Source: Membranipora membranacea
Taxonomy: Eukaryota > Bryozoa > Gymnolaemata > Cheilostomatida > Membraniporidae
Length of the DNA stretch: 60,000 nucleotides
NCBI GenBank assembly: GCA_914767715.1
Contig: OU612065.1
Coordinates: 25,112,001 to 25,172,000, forward strand
Direction of reading: 5' to 3'
The notes below the pieces were generated by a model that did no database searches, was not told where the DNA came from, and saw nothing but the letters and a program-made list of their open reading frames with translations. The translations under genes were made by a program, and so were the position numbers. The stretch's first letter is position 1. The number at the start of each line of letters is the position of its first letter. Below, one piece after another: positions 13,101-22,513 of this stretch.

Positions 13101-16000
13101 AAACCCGTGGCCATGTGAACAGGGCTAACACTGACAGGCTAAACCAAAGATTAAAGTAAATCGTATGACATTGTCCTTATGAGTTTAAGTATGGCCAATG
13201 ACCACCTGGGTTGGTGGGCTTCTGGACAAGGGTATCGCCTCAGTAATTAGGAACAAGGCCATCATAACAATTTTTTTTCAGAGAACATATGTGCATTCCT
13301 GATATCAGTCCTTTCAACGTGAACCTAGAGCTGGGGCAAATTTCATATAACCTTAAAATTCCACTCTGTCATCAAGTAATAGAATGACCGAGAAACCTCT
13401 CAGTTTGAGCTGCCCGTGTTGTACATTTGGTAAGTGGTGGACTAATTCTCAGCGATAGCGGTGGCTTTACTTACCTTGTGAGCACAATAGACACGGCATC
13501 ATTGAGCACGGATTCACCAAATACCAACATGTAGAGTATGGCGTCCACATCGAGGGCCTGGAATATAGCGAGTGTAGCTACCGGATCAACAGCTGATATG
13601 AGAGATCCAAACGCAAAACTCTCCAACAGTGTGAGCTTGTAAGCAACATCAGCCTGCAAATAGATATCTGTCGCTTTATGCTATCTTATCATTGATATAT
13701 TATATGGATGAGGGGAACCTATCCAGTTACTTACACAATTAGCTTTATACTGTTGGAATATCTCCACAGTTAGCCATATTGTGTGTTTTACCACTTATCC
13801 ATAAACTCATATCAATGTAACCATTTAAGTTGTCAGAAAAAATATAAATGCCTTTCCAATAACCGCAGACAACAGCCAAGAAGACTGAATATAAACGTGA
13901 AAGTCATTCTTACCAGACCGAGTAGATAGATTCCGCCACCAACTACACAAGCTGATATGAGTGTACCAAATATAGCAAATATCAGTATGGTCCCAAAGTT
14001 GGCAAAGAAGTTACCCTAAAGAATAAAATAAAATGGCAGTGGAATGTGATATGCAATATTGAAAAAGAAATGCTTCACTGCAGCTGGGGATGGTATGTGG
14101 GTGGTGCAGGGCATGTATGAATTCATTCGATAGGAACTTGGCAAAAATACATATAGATCGAATCGGTAACATTTGAGGCCTTGTGATACCCCTTATAAAA
14201 CAAGCATTGAGTTATAAAAAGTAAATACCACAATGCCCTAGAGGAGTAAATGTTATCTGAAGTTAGATTTAGCTAGTTAGGGATGACAGAATGTTGGCTA
14301 GCTCTAAATTTTGGCAAGATGAGGTGAGAGTCTGCACAAAGTAAGAGGGTGAGCAAATGTTAGCTAGCCCTAAATTTAGCTAGAGATGGCGAACATTTCC
14401 TCCTGCGATTACTTTACTCCTGGGTATATACAAATCAAAAAGACTCAAAAAAAAGTAAAATGTTTGTTGCATGTCCTTACCTTGTGTAAATTATATCCGG
14501 ACTCAAATATGATAGGAGGTAGAATAACAAGGAAGAATATTGTGGGAGGAAAAGCCTCTTCCTGATGCAAGTCCAGTTTAGATATTTTAACAATTCCTCC
14601 AATAATACCGCCTATAAATAGTCAAATTCAAGATAAAAATTCTGACAGTATAACAGAGGCATCATAATCATTTGATATGTGAGCGCTGATAGTTTTATGT
14701 CTCCACCTAGTCAAAAGTACATTTTACCAATCAGCCATTGACAACACTAGAGTCAATCATAGAAATGATGGGGGCTACCTAATAAAAAACACAGTTCAAT
14801 TTTAAACGTAAATCATCTATATTCCATTTCCAGTTGGATAAATATATGTACATGGCATAAGCTCCTGATAAAATAAATGAAAACTCACCAACAATAACGA
14901 TGGCCACACTCTCCGGTAAGTAGTGAAACTTGGTCACAATCAGTAGATGAGTAGTCAGTATACAAAACGCTGCAATTAAGATTCAAACATAATGGGTCAA
15001 TGGCACCTCCTAAATTGATACATCCTGTTGTGACTGGGATTATCCCACTCTAGTGTAAGTTGAAAAAGTGGCTGCTGGTTTAGACAACTGAGAGTTGTGA
15101 GGCCAAATATGTGTCAGCTGGTGAGAAATCTTTTCAAATATTGGATAGAAATAAGAGACTAGAAAGTTTGTTGGTGATAGCCCCTGAGCATTTTGCAACC
15201 ACATCAGTTAAATAGAATGATCACATTCCCATCAATCGCTTCAACTCTGAATCTTCAATTTAGAAACAGGTAAAAGTCTGTCATCAAGGCCTCAAATATC
15301 ACAGCATAAGCACATAATGTCTTCATGTGTACTATGTTTAGGATAAAAATTGAACTACGAGATTTAACTCACCCAATACAAGGAGGATAAAAAAGATAGT
15401 GAAGCTGCTGTGCTTCTCCTCCTGTTGGTGAGTGATTGTAGTGATTACTGGTACAGTTGTAGTTGTTCCCTCAGTTGTAGTAGTATTACTGAAAATAAAT
15501 GTTATTATATGAATACATGTACATTCCTGTTGTACTAAATAAATAGTTTGTATTATATCATAATATTATCTTATATATATATTTATATATGTACCTACCT
15601 ATGTTTTCCTGTTTCAACGCATAACATAAAACTTTCTAGCTTATAGAACTCAAATGAGAGTTGTCGAGGTGGTTCCCACTACCGTTTTAATGGGGTGACT
15701 AGCGAGTAACAATCAAATATTGAATCGACATGCTGCATATAGACAACATGATAACCCATCTCTAACTTACAGTACTGTATCATTTTTCACTGCAGTCACA
15801 GATGAGTTTCCATTTGCCACAGGAATAGTTGTTTCTTCATCTTTAGGTAAGGCGTGATTAAGGAGCTGATCGACACTATCCGTTGTGTCCGTTGGGCTAT
15901 CTTGTTTCTCATCCTCCTTTTTCTCGGCGGATGCTGACAACACAAGCATGCAGAACAAAACTATCCCTATCCCCTTCATGCTCGATCTAAGTAGATTCAT
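7147..16000 (-). CDS. SLC9A8: Sodium/hydrogen exchanger 8 (NHE8) family, complete; 13 coding exons, 631 aa
   Basis: NHE8 exchanges Na+ for H+ across Golgi, endosomal and apical membranes. Exons in transcript order: 15771-16000, 15373-15488, 14889-14969, 14481-14611, 13914-14015, 13475-13653, 12112-12356, 11043-11242, 10407-10518, 9593-9735, 8683-8751, 7983-8127, 7147-7289; all junctions are GT-AG and in phase. Residues 1-25 form a hydrophobic signal-like segment, followed by an acidic and Thr-rich lumenal region to about 100. Membrane segments then carry [27 protein letters not shown], the transport-core motifs [15 protein letters not shown] and [52 protein letters not shown] and [10 protein letters not shown]. 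The cytosolic tail ends in an acidic stretch (EESEEDD). Length is near the roughly 580 aa of vertebrate NHE8, the excess lying at the N-terminus and a Lys-rich exon. The start ATG at 16000 sits in an exon that begins at a TTTCAG acceptor (16030), so a 5' UTR intron is likely. Confidence 0.95.
9141..9480. mobile_element. TIR element with internal tRNA-like sequence (non-autonomous)
   Basis: The left end ATACCCTACTGACCTTATGA and the inverted right end ATACCCTACTGACCTTTATA are near-identical terminal inverted repeats, with a further ttcgcgg/ccgcgaa match just inside. Two internal blocks, gaataattaaaactag (around 9208) and gaataattaagactag (around 9399), are direct near-copies. The centre (9253-9325) carries a tRNA-like A box and B box. 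It lies in an NHE8 intron. No reading frame for a transposase is visible. A clear target-site duplication could not be assigned. Confidence 0.65.
9253..9325 (+). repeat. tRNA-like (Pol III promoter-like) segment, not a functional tRNA
   Basis: The stretch has a good D-arm/A box (TAGCTCAGTGTGTAGAGCG, with GCTC pairing to GAGC) and a B box-like GGTCCAAATCC spaced as in a tRNA gene. The acceptor ends and the anticodon stem do not pair, so it is a tRNA-derived relic such as a SINE head. It lies inside the inverted-repeat element at 9141-9480. Confidence 0.6.
11610..11755. repeat. Tandem duplication, 73-bp unit, two copies
   Basis: The unit beginning acatccgtatttcacagcat at 11610 repeats from 11683 with a period of 73 bases. 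I see one substitution between the copies (caaatataatg versus caaatttaatg), so the duplication looks recent. It lies in an NHE8 intron. Confidence 0.9.
13050..13127. mobile_element. 78-bp foldback MITE with 9-bp target duplication
   Basis: The arms tagccctgttcacacggcca and its counterpart at the right end pair for more than 30 bases with one mismatch, leaving a short loop in the centre. The 9-base sequence ACACTGACA stands immediately on both sides (13041-13049 and 13128-13136), a target-site duplication. A 9-bp duplication is typical of Mutator-like elements, but the family assignment is inference. It lies in an NHE8 intron. Confidence 0.82.
14231..14419. repeat. Complex inverted/direct repeat region
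   Basis: Blocks recur in both orientations: aggagtaaa near 14233 against tttactcct near 14411, and two direct near-copies of aatgttggctagctctaaat (14311 and 14357). It resembles a degraded foldback element within an NHE8 intron. Boundaries are approximate. Confidence 0.4.
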
Positions 16001-16978
16001 TCTTGATTATGATATGCTCCTTCTTTGCATCTGAAATTGGAAAAAAAAATGTTCACGAGGGTTTCTCAGTTGAAAGACTATGAAAAGCTTCTAGTTCTAC
16101 CAATTCATATAACATTATGGGCTTTTTTTATCACAGCTGACCATAGTGAGCCACTGATGGAGTCACTGGTTACTCCTGCCCAAAGTCTGATGCGCTGTGA
16201 GTCGTTAGGTGTTTTAAAATACAGTGCCAGTGAAACTACTTCCATCATTTCACCCCCATATATAGGCTATATAGATACACTAAAACCTCTTCTTCAACCC
16301 CTTCTTCTCTCTTAGTAATCCCTACTAATATTCATACACTACAGATTAATACCACCAGCAGATAAGTGATATTGCTCATCACATTATTATAATAATTATT
16401 ATTTAATATTCATGATAATAAAGTTGATCCACAATGATAATAATACTTGACACCACCAACCAAGGACTAATAACTAAATAAGGAGTGTAATCCCTATTAT
16501 CACTGTCTGTCTGTATAAATAAATCCTTCTAGTTTTCCCACTTGAATTGAAGGATTGCAAAATCAACATGGAGGAAATCACCTCACCTTTGAGATTGTTT
16601 TATGTTCTATGTTCATACAGACTAGCTGTGGAGTGAGATTGAGTAGAACAGGAGATATGGATACCACAGCCCACAGCTGCTTTCCTAGATAAGCTGACTC
16701 AATCAAGTGTGGGTATATGAATTTATGTTTGTTTTGCTTGCCTTGGTTTGGCTCACACTATCCAAATTGTAATATGGGGATACATGTTACCACCCATCAT
16801 TTAAGGCTTAACCCAAAATTTAGCTTACAGTTAATCTATAAAAAATGAAACTACTTACAAATGATGTGTTCTTTGAGACTATTATAGCCGGAAATAACTT
16901 TTGTAAGATATTTGGAAGGGACAAGATCAACAGAATAAGTTTTTCTATAGCTAGATATCAACCCTTAAAAACTAGGCA
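16001..16978. promoter_or_regulatory. Divergent NHE8-EMRE intergenic region
   Basis: About 1 kb separates the NHE8 start codon (minus) from the EMRE start codon (plus). It must hold the NHE8 5' UTR exon(s), since the first coding exon begins at a TTTCAG acceptor at 16030. A possible donor of that exon (AAAG|GTGAGG on minus) is near 16585. Both promoters should therefore lie in roughly 16.6-16.95 kb. No TATA box or named motif stands out. Confidence 0.5.
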
Positions 16979-17236
16979 ATGGCTTCATTGGTTGTCCATA
17001 CAGCCAAGAGAGTTTTGGCAAAATGTCAAGTTAATACACCTACAGTAAGAAATATGGTCACTTCAAGCAGAGGTGAAATCCTAGCCCAGCCTGAAAAGGT
17101 CAGCTTTGGTACCATGAAATTAATTTTGGCTGCAGTACCTGGCATTCTAGTTGGAGCAACTGCAGCAAAGAATGGTGCTGCATGGTTGGAAGAGAATGAA
17201 ATCTTTATACCAGATGATGATGATGATGATGACTAA
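16979..17236 (+). CDS. SMDT1: Essential MCU regulator EMRE, mitochondrial; single exon, 85 aa
   Basis: EMRE is a single-pass inner-membrane protein that couples the MCU calcium channel to the MICU gatekeepers and is required for uniporter activity in animals. The reading frame has a basic N-terminal region suited to mitochondrial targeting (about 1-35), the family segment TSSRGEILAQPEKVSFG, a transmembrane helix at about 48-65 with small residues (VPGILVGATAAKNG), then EENEIFIP and a tail of seven aspartates that binds MICU1 in the known proteins. The length fits processed family members. No intron interrupts it. The acidic tail is encoded by a GAT microsatellite, so its length could vary between alleles. 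The ATG has a G at +4. It is divergent from NHE8. Confidence 0.92.
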   Translation: MASLVVHTAKRVLAKCQVNTPTVRNMVTSSRGEILAQPEKVSFGTMKLILAAVPGILVGATAAKNGAAWLEENEIFIPDDDDDDD

Positions 17237-19952
17237 GAATCTCAAAGCTCTCCAACAATTATTATCTCTATTTAAAAAGTATGAGTGAGTGAATGTTTTT
17301 CTTCTATACATACATACATATATATATGACAATCTATTGATTGGTATGCATAAAACTTAAACTAAAACTTGGTAAGCAGTTCAGTTCTAATATCATATCA
17401 ACATGTTATGAAGTGTTTGCAGCTGGAAGGGCTCTGAGAACAGAAATTGAAACAATCCGCTTATATGACTTAGCTTTTTGCTGATTGCGATGCTGTATCC
17501 GCAGAGGTCGTGTCATTTTGGCTATCTGCTGTTGTATTTTAGACAGCTCAGCTTCAGGCACTTGTTCTCTCATTGTCACCCTGTGCTCATGCTTATTCTT
17601 CCGTGGGCTAGTACTGACTAGTGATTTACCTGCACAACTCTGCATGTATCTTCTTTTAATTACTGACTTAGCTTTTTAGGCATTTGGATCGGTTATGCAG
17701 TTATTTATGAAGTTAACAACAGGTAATACTAGTGTTTTGTTTTATATATCTCATATAGCAGTCTGGCTTTTGTAAGTTCTTATTTCCATCCATGAGCGCT
17801 CTTTTTAATTCTATTCTTGGGTATGATAAGCGGGAGGCAAGGCAGTTATGATGGATGAAATAATAGCGAGATGCAATAGAACCAACAAGCACCTATCAGG
17901 ATCACAGTCGCTCTATAGAGATGTTATCAAAATACAATCATGAGATGTTCAAATAGTCGCCTAATTACACAAAACTCTTTGATCACTTCATATTTAGGTT
18001 ATAATATACAGGAAGCAGGTTTGCTGCCTTTTCGAGTGGCTTCCAACTTCCAAGCCAATTAAATGGGTAATTTGCTGAAACAGTAGGATGGGATGCGTGT
18101 TTTGTTGTGTCCTGGACCATTATTAATTTCATTGTGTTGCTGATACCTGTGTTCATCTCTCACACTATGAGAGAGTTAGGACATCTTGAGGCTGAAGTCA
18201 TGTTTATATATCAACATCTATGTTGAGAATCCTTGCTGAGGCCTATGAACTGAAGGGAGTTTATTGCTGAAGCTGTTGTAATACTGTAAGCAGTTAGCTT
18301 GCTGCAACTTTGTGATACTCATTTATTAATGTCACTCTCACCTGGGGATGGTTGAGGCATACACAAAGCTTCCAAGTGGGACTATGAATAAGAATCTTTG
18401 TTCTTTGATGCTTGTCTGTGATGACATTAAACTTGACAAACTCTTTCCATTTATTGCGGTCTGGTCTTATGTGCGATACTTGCACATCACTTTCTCCTCC
18501 ATTTCTGATGGTAAACAAAATTGTCTCCTTCAACCAACCAACCTGTTTTATTGATGGTCGGTAGTTAGAACCGCCGAACTCTCTAACGATGGGAAGATGA
18601 TTATATGGTTACAAGATATTTATTATTGTTGGTACGGTGTAATATGGAGTTTAGTTAGGTACTGGTGGTGATCTTAACCATTCATAGTACTGGCCATTCG
18701 AATTTGAGTGAGTTGGTAAGGGTTGCCCATTCCACAGTCGAACTGAGTGTCTAAATGTTAACAAGATGTGATAGGAGGGATCTTACAAAAGATAATGTAG
18801 ATCATTTCTTGACTTTGTCTTGTCAGATGTCTGCTATGAGAAAAATAGGTCCTGTCTGCTTCATTATAACATTGTTGGCAGCTAGTGATATCAACCGCCT
18901 GATAAAAATCCATCCCTGTTCTGAATTTGACAATTGTCTGAATATCATACCAGACATGGAGGAAGAATGAGTTGAGTAGAGGGTTCTTTTGTCTCAGCTG
19001 CAATCAAAGATTTTACTTCTCTCTCATGACTAATTTTAGATCCACAAACTGTTACAACATGTTGATGCAAACTCCCAAATGGACTATCTGAAACGTTATT
19101 CAGGAAGTGTGTGTTTGTAAAAAGTTGTTTTAGGGATTGATATTACCCCTCAGTCATATTATGCAGGAGTTAACTTTTCTACTGTTAATCACAAGGGCAT
19201 TCACTGTGGACTGCTTCTTGGTAAAAGGTATTCAATCTTGTTGCAGCGATTCACCACCAGCTCCATTGATATAGTTTGGAGTTATCCCTTCAGTGTGAAA
19301 CATGACAAGACAATCCTAATGTATACTTTCATAGGGTATTTTACCAGACTTCCTGATCTTACAATGTGTTGTTTGTATTGAACACCCAGGCCAGGTGTCC
19401 CCAGTCAATTTATTTATACTACTCACACTTCACACTCCTGATATCCTGATAAATTCCAATTTGCTATTGGATACTATACCAAACATCTTTTCATGTTGAA
19501 GAGAACAAATTATCATCTCCAGTGTGTAAAGCTATAGGAGATGAGTGTTTCCGATATATCTTAATTGGCTCATTACGGAATTGTTTCAGCTGCAGTCTAA
19601 ACTATCAATTTCAGCTTCAATGACACTTTCAAGGTTTCATTCTGTCTTGTGCTGTTTTCAATAGCGGGTCATACATATCTAATCAATACAGGCAATGTTC
19701 GTTTTATTTTGAAAGCACTTTGCGGATAATAGCATATTGATACTGGGTAAGATAAATTAATTCTATTGGTTACTGTTTAAATTTCATTTATGTTCTTTCA
19801 GGTGTTTGGTGTGAGTAAATAGAAGTGAAAACTGTGACAAGAGATTATTTGCGCTGCTGCCTCTATTAGCACAGGCAGCGATCAAAAGTAAACAGTAGCA
19901 GCCACTGACTTCGTCTCAAAATAATAACAGATTAGTTTGACTGTAAACCAAT
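17237..19952. other. Intergenic region with one unassigned minus-strand frame
   Basis: It contains the EMRE 3' UTR with no clear AATAAA, a short TACA/TATA microsatellite near 17305-17327, and a Lys/Arg-rich minus-strand frame at 17406-17645 described separately. Frames at 18294-18533 and 18755-19003 overlap on both strands and show no domains. A possible acceptor (TTCTTTCAG) at about 19801 could belong to a 5' UTR exon of the following gene. Confidence 0.5.
17406..17645 (-). CDS. Unassigned small basic reading frame, 79 aa (doubtful)
   Basis: A minus-strand frame of 79 codons, rich in Lys, Arg and Gln, with a predicted helical stretch (EAELSKIQQQIAKM, then RIQHRNQQKAKSYKRI). The frame continues upstream of this ATG for a few codons (AKSVIKRRY) to a stop, and AKSYKR/AKSVIKR look like an internal repeat. 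I do not recognise it. Its composition is less random than the other short frames around it, but there is no splice or neighbour evidence. It may be a small gene, a retrocopied fragment or chance. Confidence 0.22.
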   Translation of the reverse strand: MQSCAGKSLVSTSPRKNKHEHRVTMREQVPEAELSKIQQQIAKMTRPLRIQHRNQQKAKSYKRIVSISVLRALPAANTS

Positions 19953-20954
19953 ATGCCTACAGAAAGAGTTCCTCAGAATTCAGCTAATAGTACCCACCGA
20001 TCAGCCTCCAGCGCTCAGCGAAGACTTCTAACCGATCTACAAGCTGTCTATCAGAAGATTATACACACAAGCGGCTCTTCATTTCCGTTTCGAGCTAAAG
20101 ACAGTCGAAAATCTATCCAGCAACTACACAAGCCGAGTAGCAGGTATGATTCCAGAAGAGTTTATACATCAGACTCGGCATTTTACAATCCCAGGGTACA
20201 GTCGGCCTGTCAGTCGATTGAAGAAATAGTCATCACACCTCTAAGTGTACCTGAGAAGGATCCAACAAATGACTCAAAAACTCGCAGGAATTCTATGCCT
20301 GCCACCGTAAGTACCAAAGGCATCGTGGAGGAGCAAAATTCAGGTATTCCAATTAAACCAGACTGTATAAAACCCAGAATCGTGAGAAGTCGCGGTAAAA
20401 CTAGTGTGAACTTCTCCACAGACTACAGTGAGCAAAGTATACGATATGTGGCGGAACAAGTAGCCATAGAACAGGCGCGTCAGCTCAAACTCCGCTCTAA
20501 CCCCCAACAGCACAGAGTGGATAGGAGATATTTCGTATGTGGTTCAAAATATCCGATGAAGTCACCAGAGTTCGATGAAGCTCATATGTCTGTTATGAAT
20601 GAGAATGGACCTAAACCAACTCTAATGCTAACTAGGTCGGGGCGTATCAAATCACCCCCAAAAAGGCAAATAAACAGTGGAAAACAACACCTTTTTACTC
20701 TATCTCGACATGAAGTTGTTGGAAGTCGGATACAGTCTGCTCATAAGTCAACTGGCGATAACGATGACACAACGTCGCCAGTTACCATACCTCAAGTCAG
20801 TTTGGTCAATAACACTGAAACTACGGACTCAGCAGAACCTTGTCTGAAATCTGAAGCCCAAGATGGGAATTGTACTGCAGAGCCGACTACCGAGGAGTCA
20901 ACTTCTGGGGATGAAACTCTAGAGCAAGACAATTCTGTTGAACCAAAAAAATAA
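19953..20954 (+). CDS. Intronless orphan protein, 333 aa, probably disordered
   Basis: This is by far the longest open frame in the window and it has one ATG-to-TAA run with no intron. I do not recognise a family. The N-terminal half is Ser/Arg/Gln-rich with basic patches and scattered tyrosines (SRYDSRRVYTSDSAFYNP). A more ordered-looking central segment at about 150-205 contains DYSEQSIRYVAEQVAIEQAR, which could form an amphipathic helix, and RRYFVCGSKYP. The last 60 residues are acidic and Ser/Thr-rich. There is no signal peptide, membrane helix or catalytic motif. A frame this long is unlikely by chance in AT-rich DNA, so it is probably a real, fast-evolving gene. A retrocopy is possible. 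Confidence 0.75.
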   Translation: MPTERVPQNSANSTHRSASSAQRRLLTDLQAVYQKIIHTSGSSFPFRAKDSRKSIQQLHKPSSRYDSRRVYTSDSAFYNPRVQSACQSIEEIVITPLSVPEKDPTNDSKTRRNSMPATVSTKGIVEEQNSGIPIKPDCIKPRIVRSRGKTSVNFSTDYSEQSIRYVAEQVAIEQARQLKLRSNPQQHRVDRRYFVCGSKYPMKSPEFDEAHMSVMNENGPKPTLMLTRSGRIKSPPKRQINSGKQHLFTLSRHEVVGSRIQSAHKSTGDNDDTTSPVTIPQVSLVNNTETTDSAEPCLKSEAQDGNCTAEPTTEESTSGDETLEQDNSVEPKK

Positions 20955-21102
20955 CAACTGATGTTAGAGTTTCAAGACCTTCATTGTCAAACTAATCTCA
21001 ATCAGGGCTAAATCTTATTACTTGTTATTGGTAATAGCTGCTACGCTAAATGTTTTCTTGATCCTGACACAGTTATCCCTTTTTAAAGCATGCCATTTGT
21101 AA

Positions 21103-21120
21103 CCCCCCCCCCCCCCCCCC
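21103..21120. repeat. Poly-C tract (18 C)
   Basis: An uninterrupted run of 18 cytosines, about 150 bases after the orphan stop codon. Such a run can form i-motif or, on the other strand, G-quadruplex structure, and its exact length is prone to sequencing error. Confidence 0.9.
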
Positions 21121-21593
21121 AAGACCCACATACACGCATCAGTGAGGTATTCAAACCCAACCCAAAGTTTCATTTTTATGGCCATACTGTAGTTGATAAT
21201 ATTTTACTTAGTTTGCATTACAGTGATTTTAGAGTGGAATATTGTCCCCAAAACTCAGTCCACTCATAATTTATAAAATTTCCCATACTGCCTCCCAAAC
21301 TAAAATTTTGATTACGATTACGTAATATATTCTTGAGCCATTATTTGTGATTGATGTTTTTCTGTTATTCCAATATTTTCTTTTGAAAAAGATTATTTCT
21401 AGAGTAGATTAAACTACATTTAAACTACAACCAGAGAGATTAAAATTACAAGGATTTGTTCGACCCTGAAATCTGTGGTGAACTTAAAAATTGAATATGG
21501 AACTTTACAAAGCACTTAAATGAGATTAGACTAATTGTTACTGTAACTTTGATAAATTTGCACCAGATCACATCTAGAGGTGCTAATAGCTAC

Positions 21594-21658
21594 TAGCCTG
21601 GGCACTGGGCAGGCTGTTGGAGGTGGATGGGTGGACCCCCAACAGTCTGCCCAGGCTA
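21594..21658. mobile_element. 65-bp foldback MITE with 9-bp target duplication
   Basis: The ends are perfect 11-base inverted repeats (TAGCCTGGGCA), with a second pairing block ggctgttgg/ccaacagtc inside. Identical 9-base copies of AATAGCTAC flank it exactly (21585-21593 and 21659-21667). It shares terminal TAGCC and 9-bp duplication with the element at 13050-13127, though the interiors differ. Confidence 0.85.
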
Positions 21659-22513
21659 AATAGCTACCATACATTGGAAATATGTCAAAAAATAAAAGAA
21701 AAGCTGTGCCTTGTGCAATGAGCTTGAAAAGTAAATAAGTTAACCTTGATTACATGGTCAACAAGAAAGGAGCTTTTCATGAGCAGTGCTGACAAGTGTG
21801 TAGTGACCATCATTTATTTCTATTGTTGATATAAATGTGTTCAATTATCGAGGTGGGAGTTCGATCCATGATTGATATTTTTATTTACAAAATTTTCGAT
21901 TTGGAGTAATGGATGATAGATAGAACTGAGAAGTAAAAGCAAATTAATTGGTCTCAGTGACAACCAATATAAAAATGGCAATGGAAGGACCTCTACATTA
22001 ATTGCAAAATAGAGAAAAGAAAATATCAACTGACTAGATTGAGAAATTTGGTTGGAATAGTGAAAACTACTACAATCATCGATGACGGAGAAACAACTCA
22101 TGTAAACAGTTTGATGACTACTGAATGAAACTTCACAAGATTAAGATCACATGGAACAACAGGGATTGCACAGTTCAATGGTTTAGTGGTTTAAGGATTT
22201 CAGAGGAATGGTTAAATGCTGTAATGGAATCTGTTCAGCCATGTCACATTGAGAATCCCAGGTCACTTGTTACACTCGACACTCGTCCCACAATCTTTAT
22301 GTGGTTTTGAACTGATGCAATATATGGAAAAGGAAGGAGACTTTATCATATGATGAAGTCTCATTGTTTACCTGCAGCACTGTCTCTGCTGGCATCATTC
22401 TAGTTAAATGATCCCCAAAGAAAGTATCTACAGAAATACTGTGTTGCTTGAGTTGTTAATTGCAAAAGGCACCAAAAATGTTAGGGCAAACATGCCTCCA
22501 TAGCTCGTTTATG

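Larger units (their letters stand above)
20955..22513. other. Intergenic DNA between the orphan gene and AIP (3' ends facing)
   Basis: Convergent 3' flanks of the plus-strand orphan and minus-strand AIP. It holds an 18-base C homopolymer (21103-21120) and a 65-bp foldback MITE (21594-21658). Other short frames here (21841-22101, 22125-22310) show no family features. Confidence 0.6.

Noticed and set aside
18294-19003. Retrotransposon protein remnants
   Set aside because: Short frames on both strands overlap; no reverse transcriptase or integrase motif can be pointed to.
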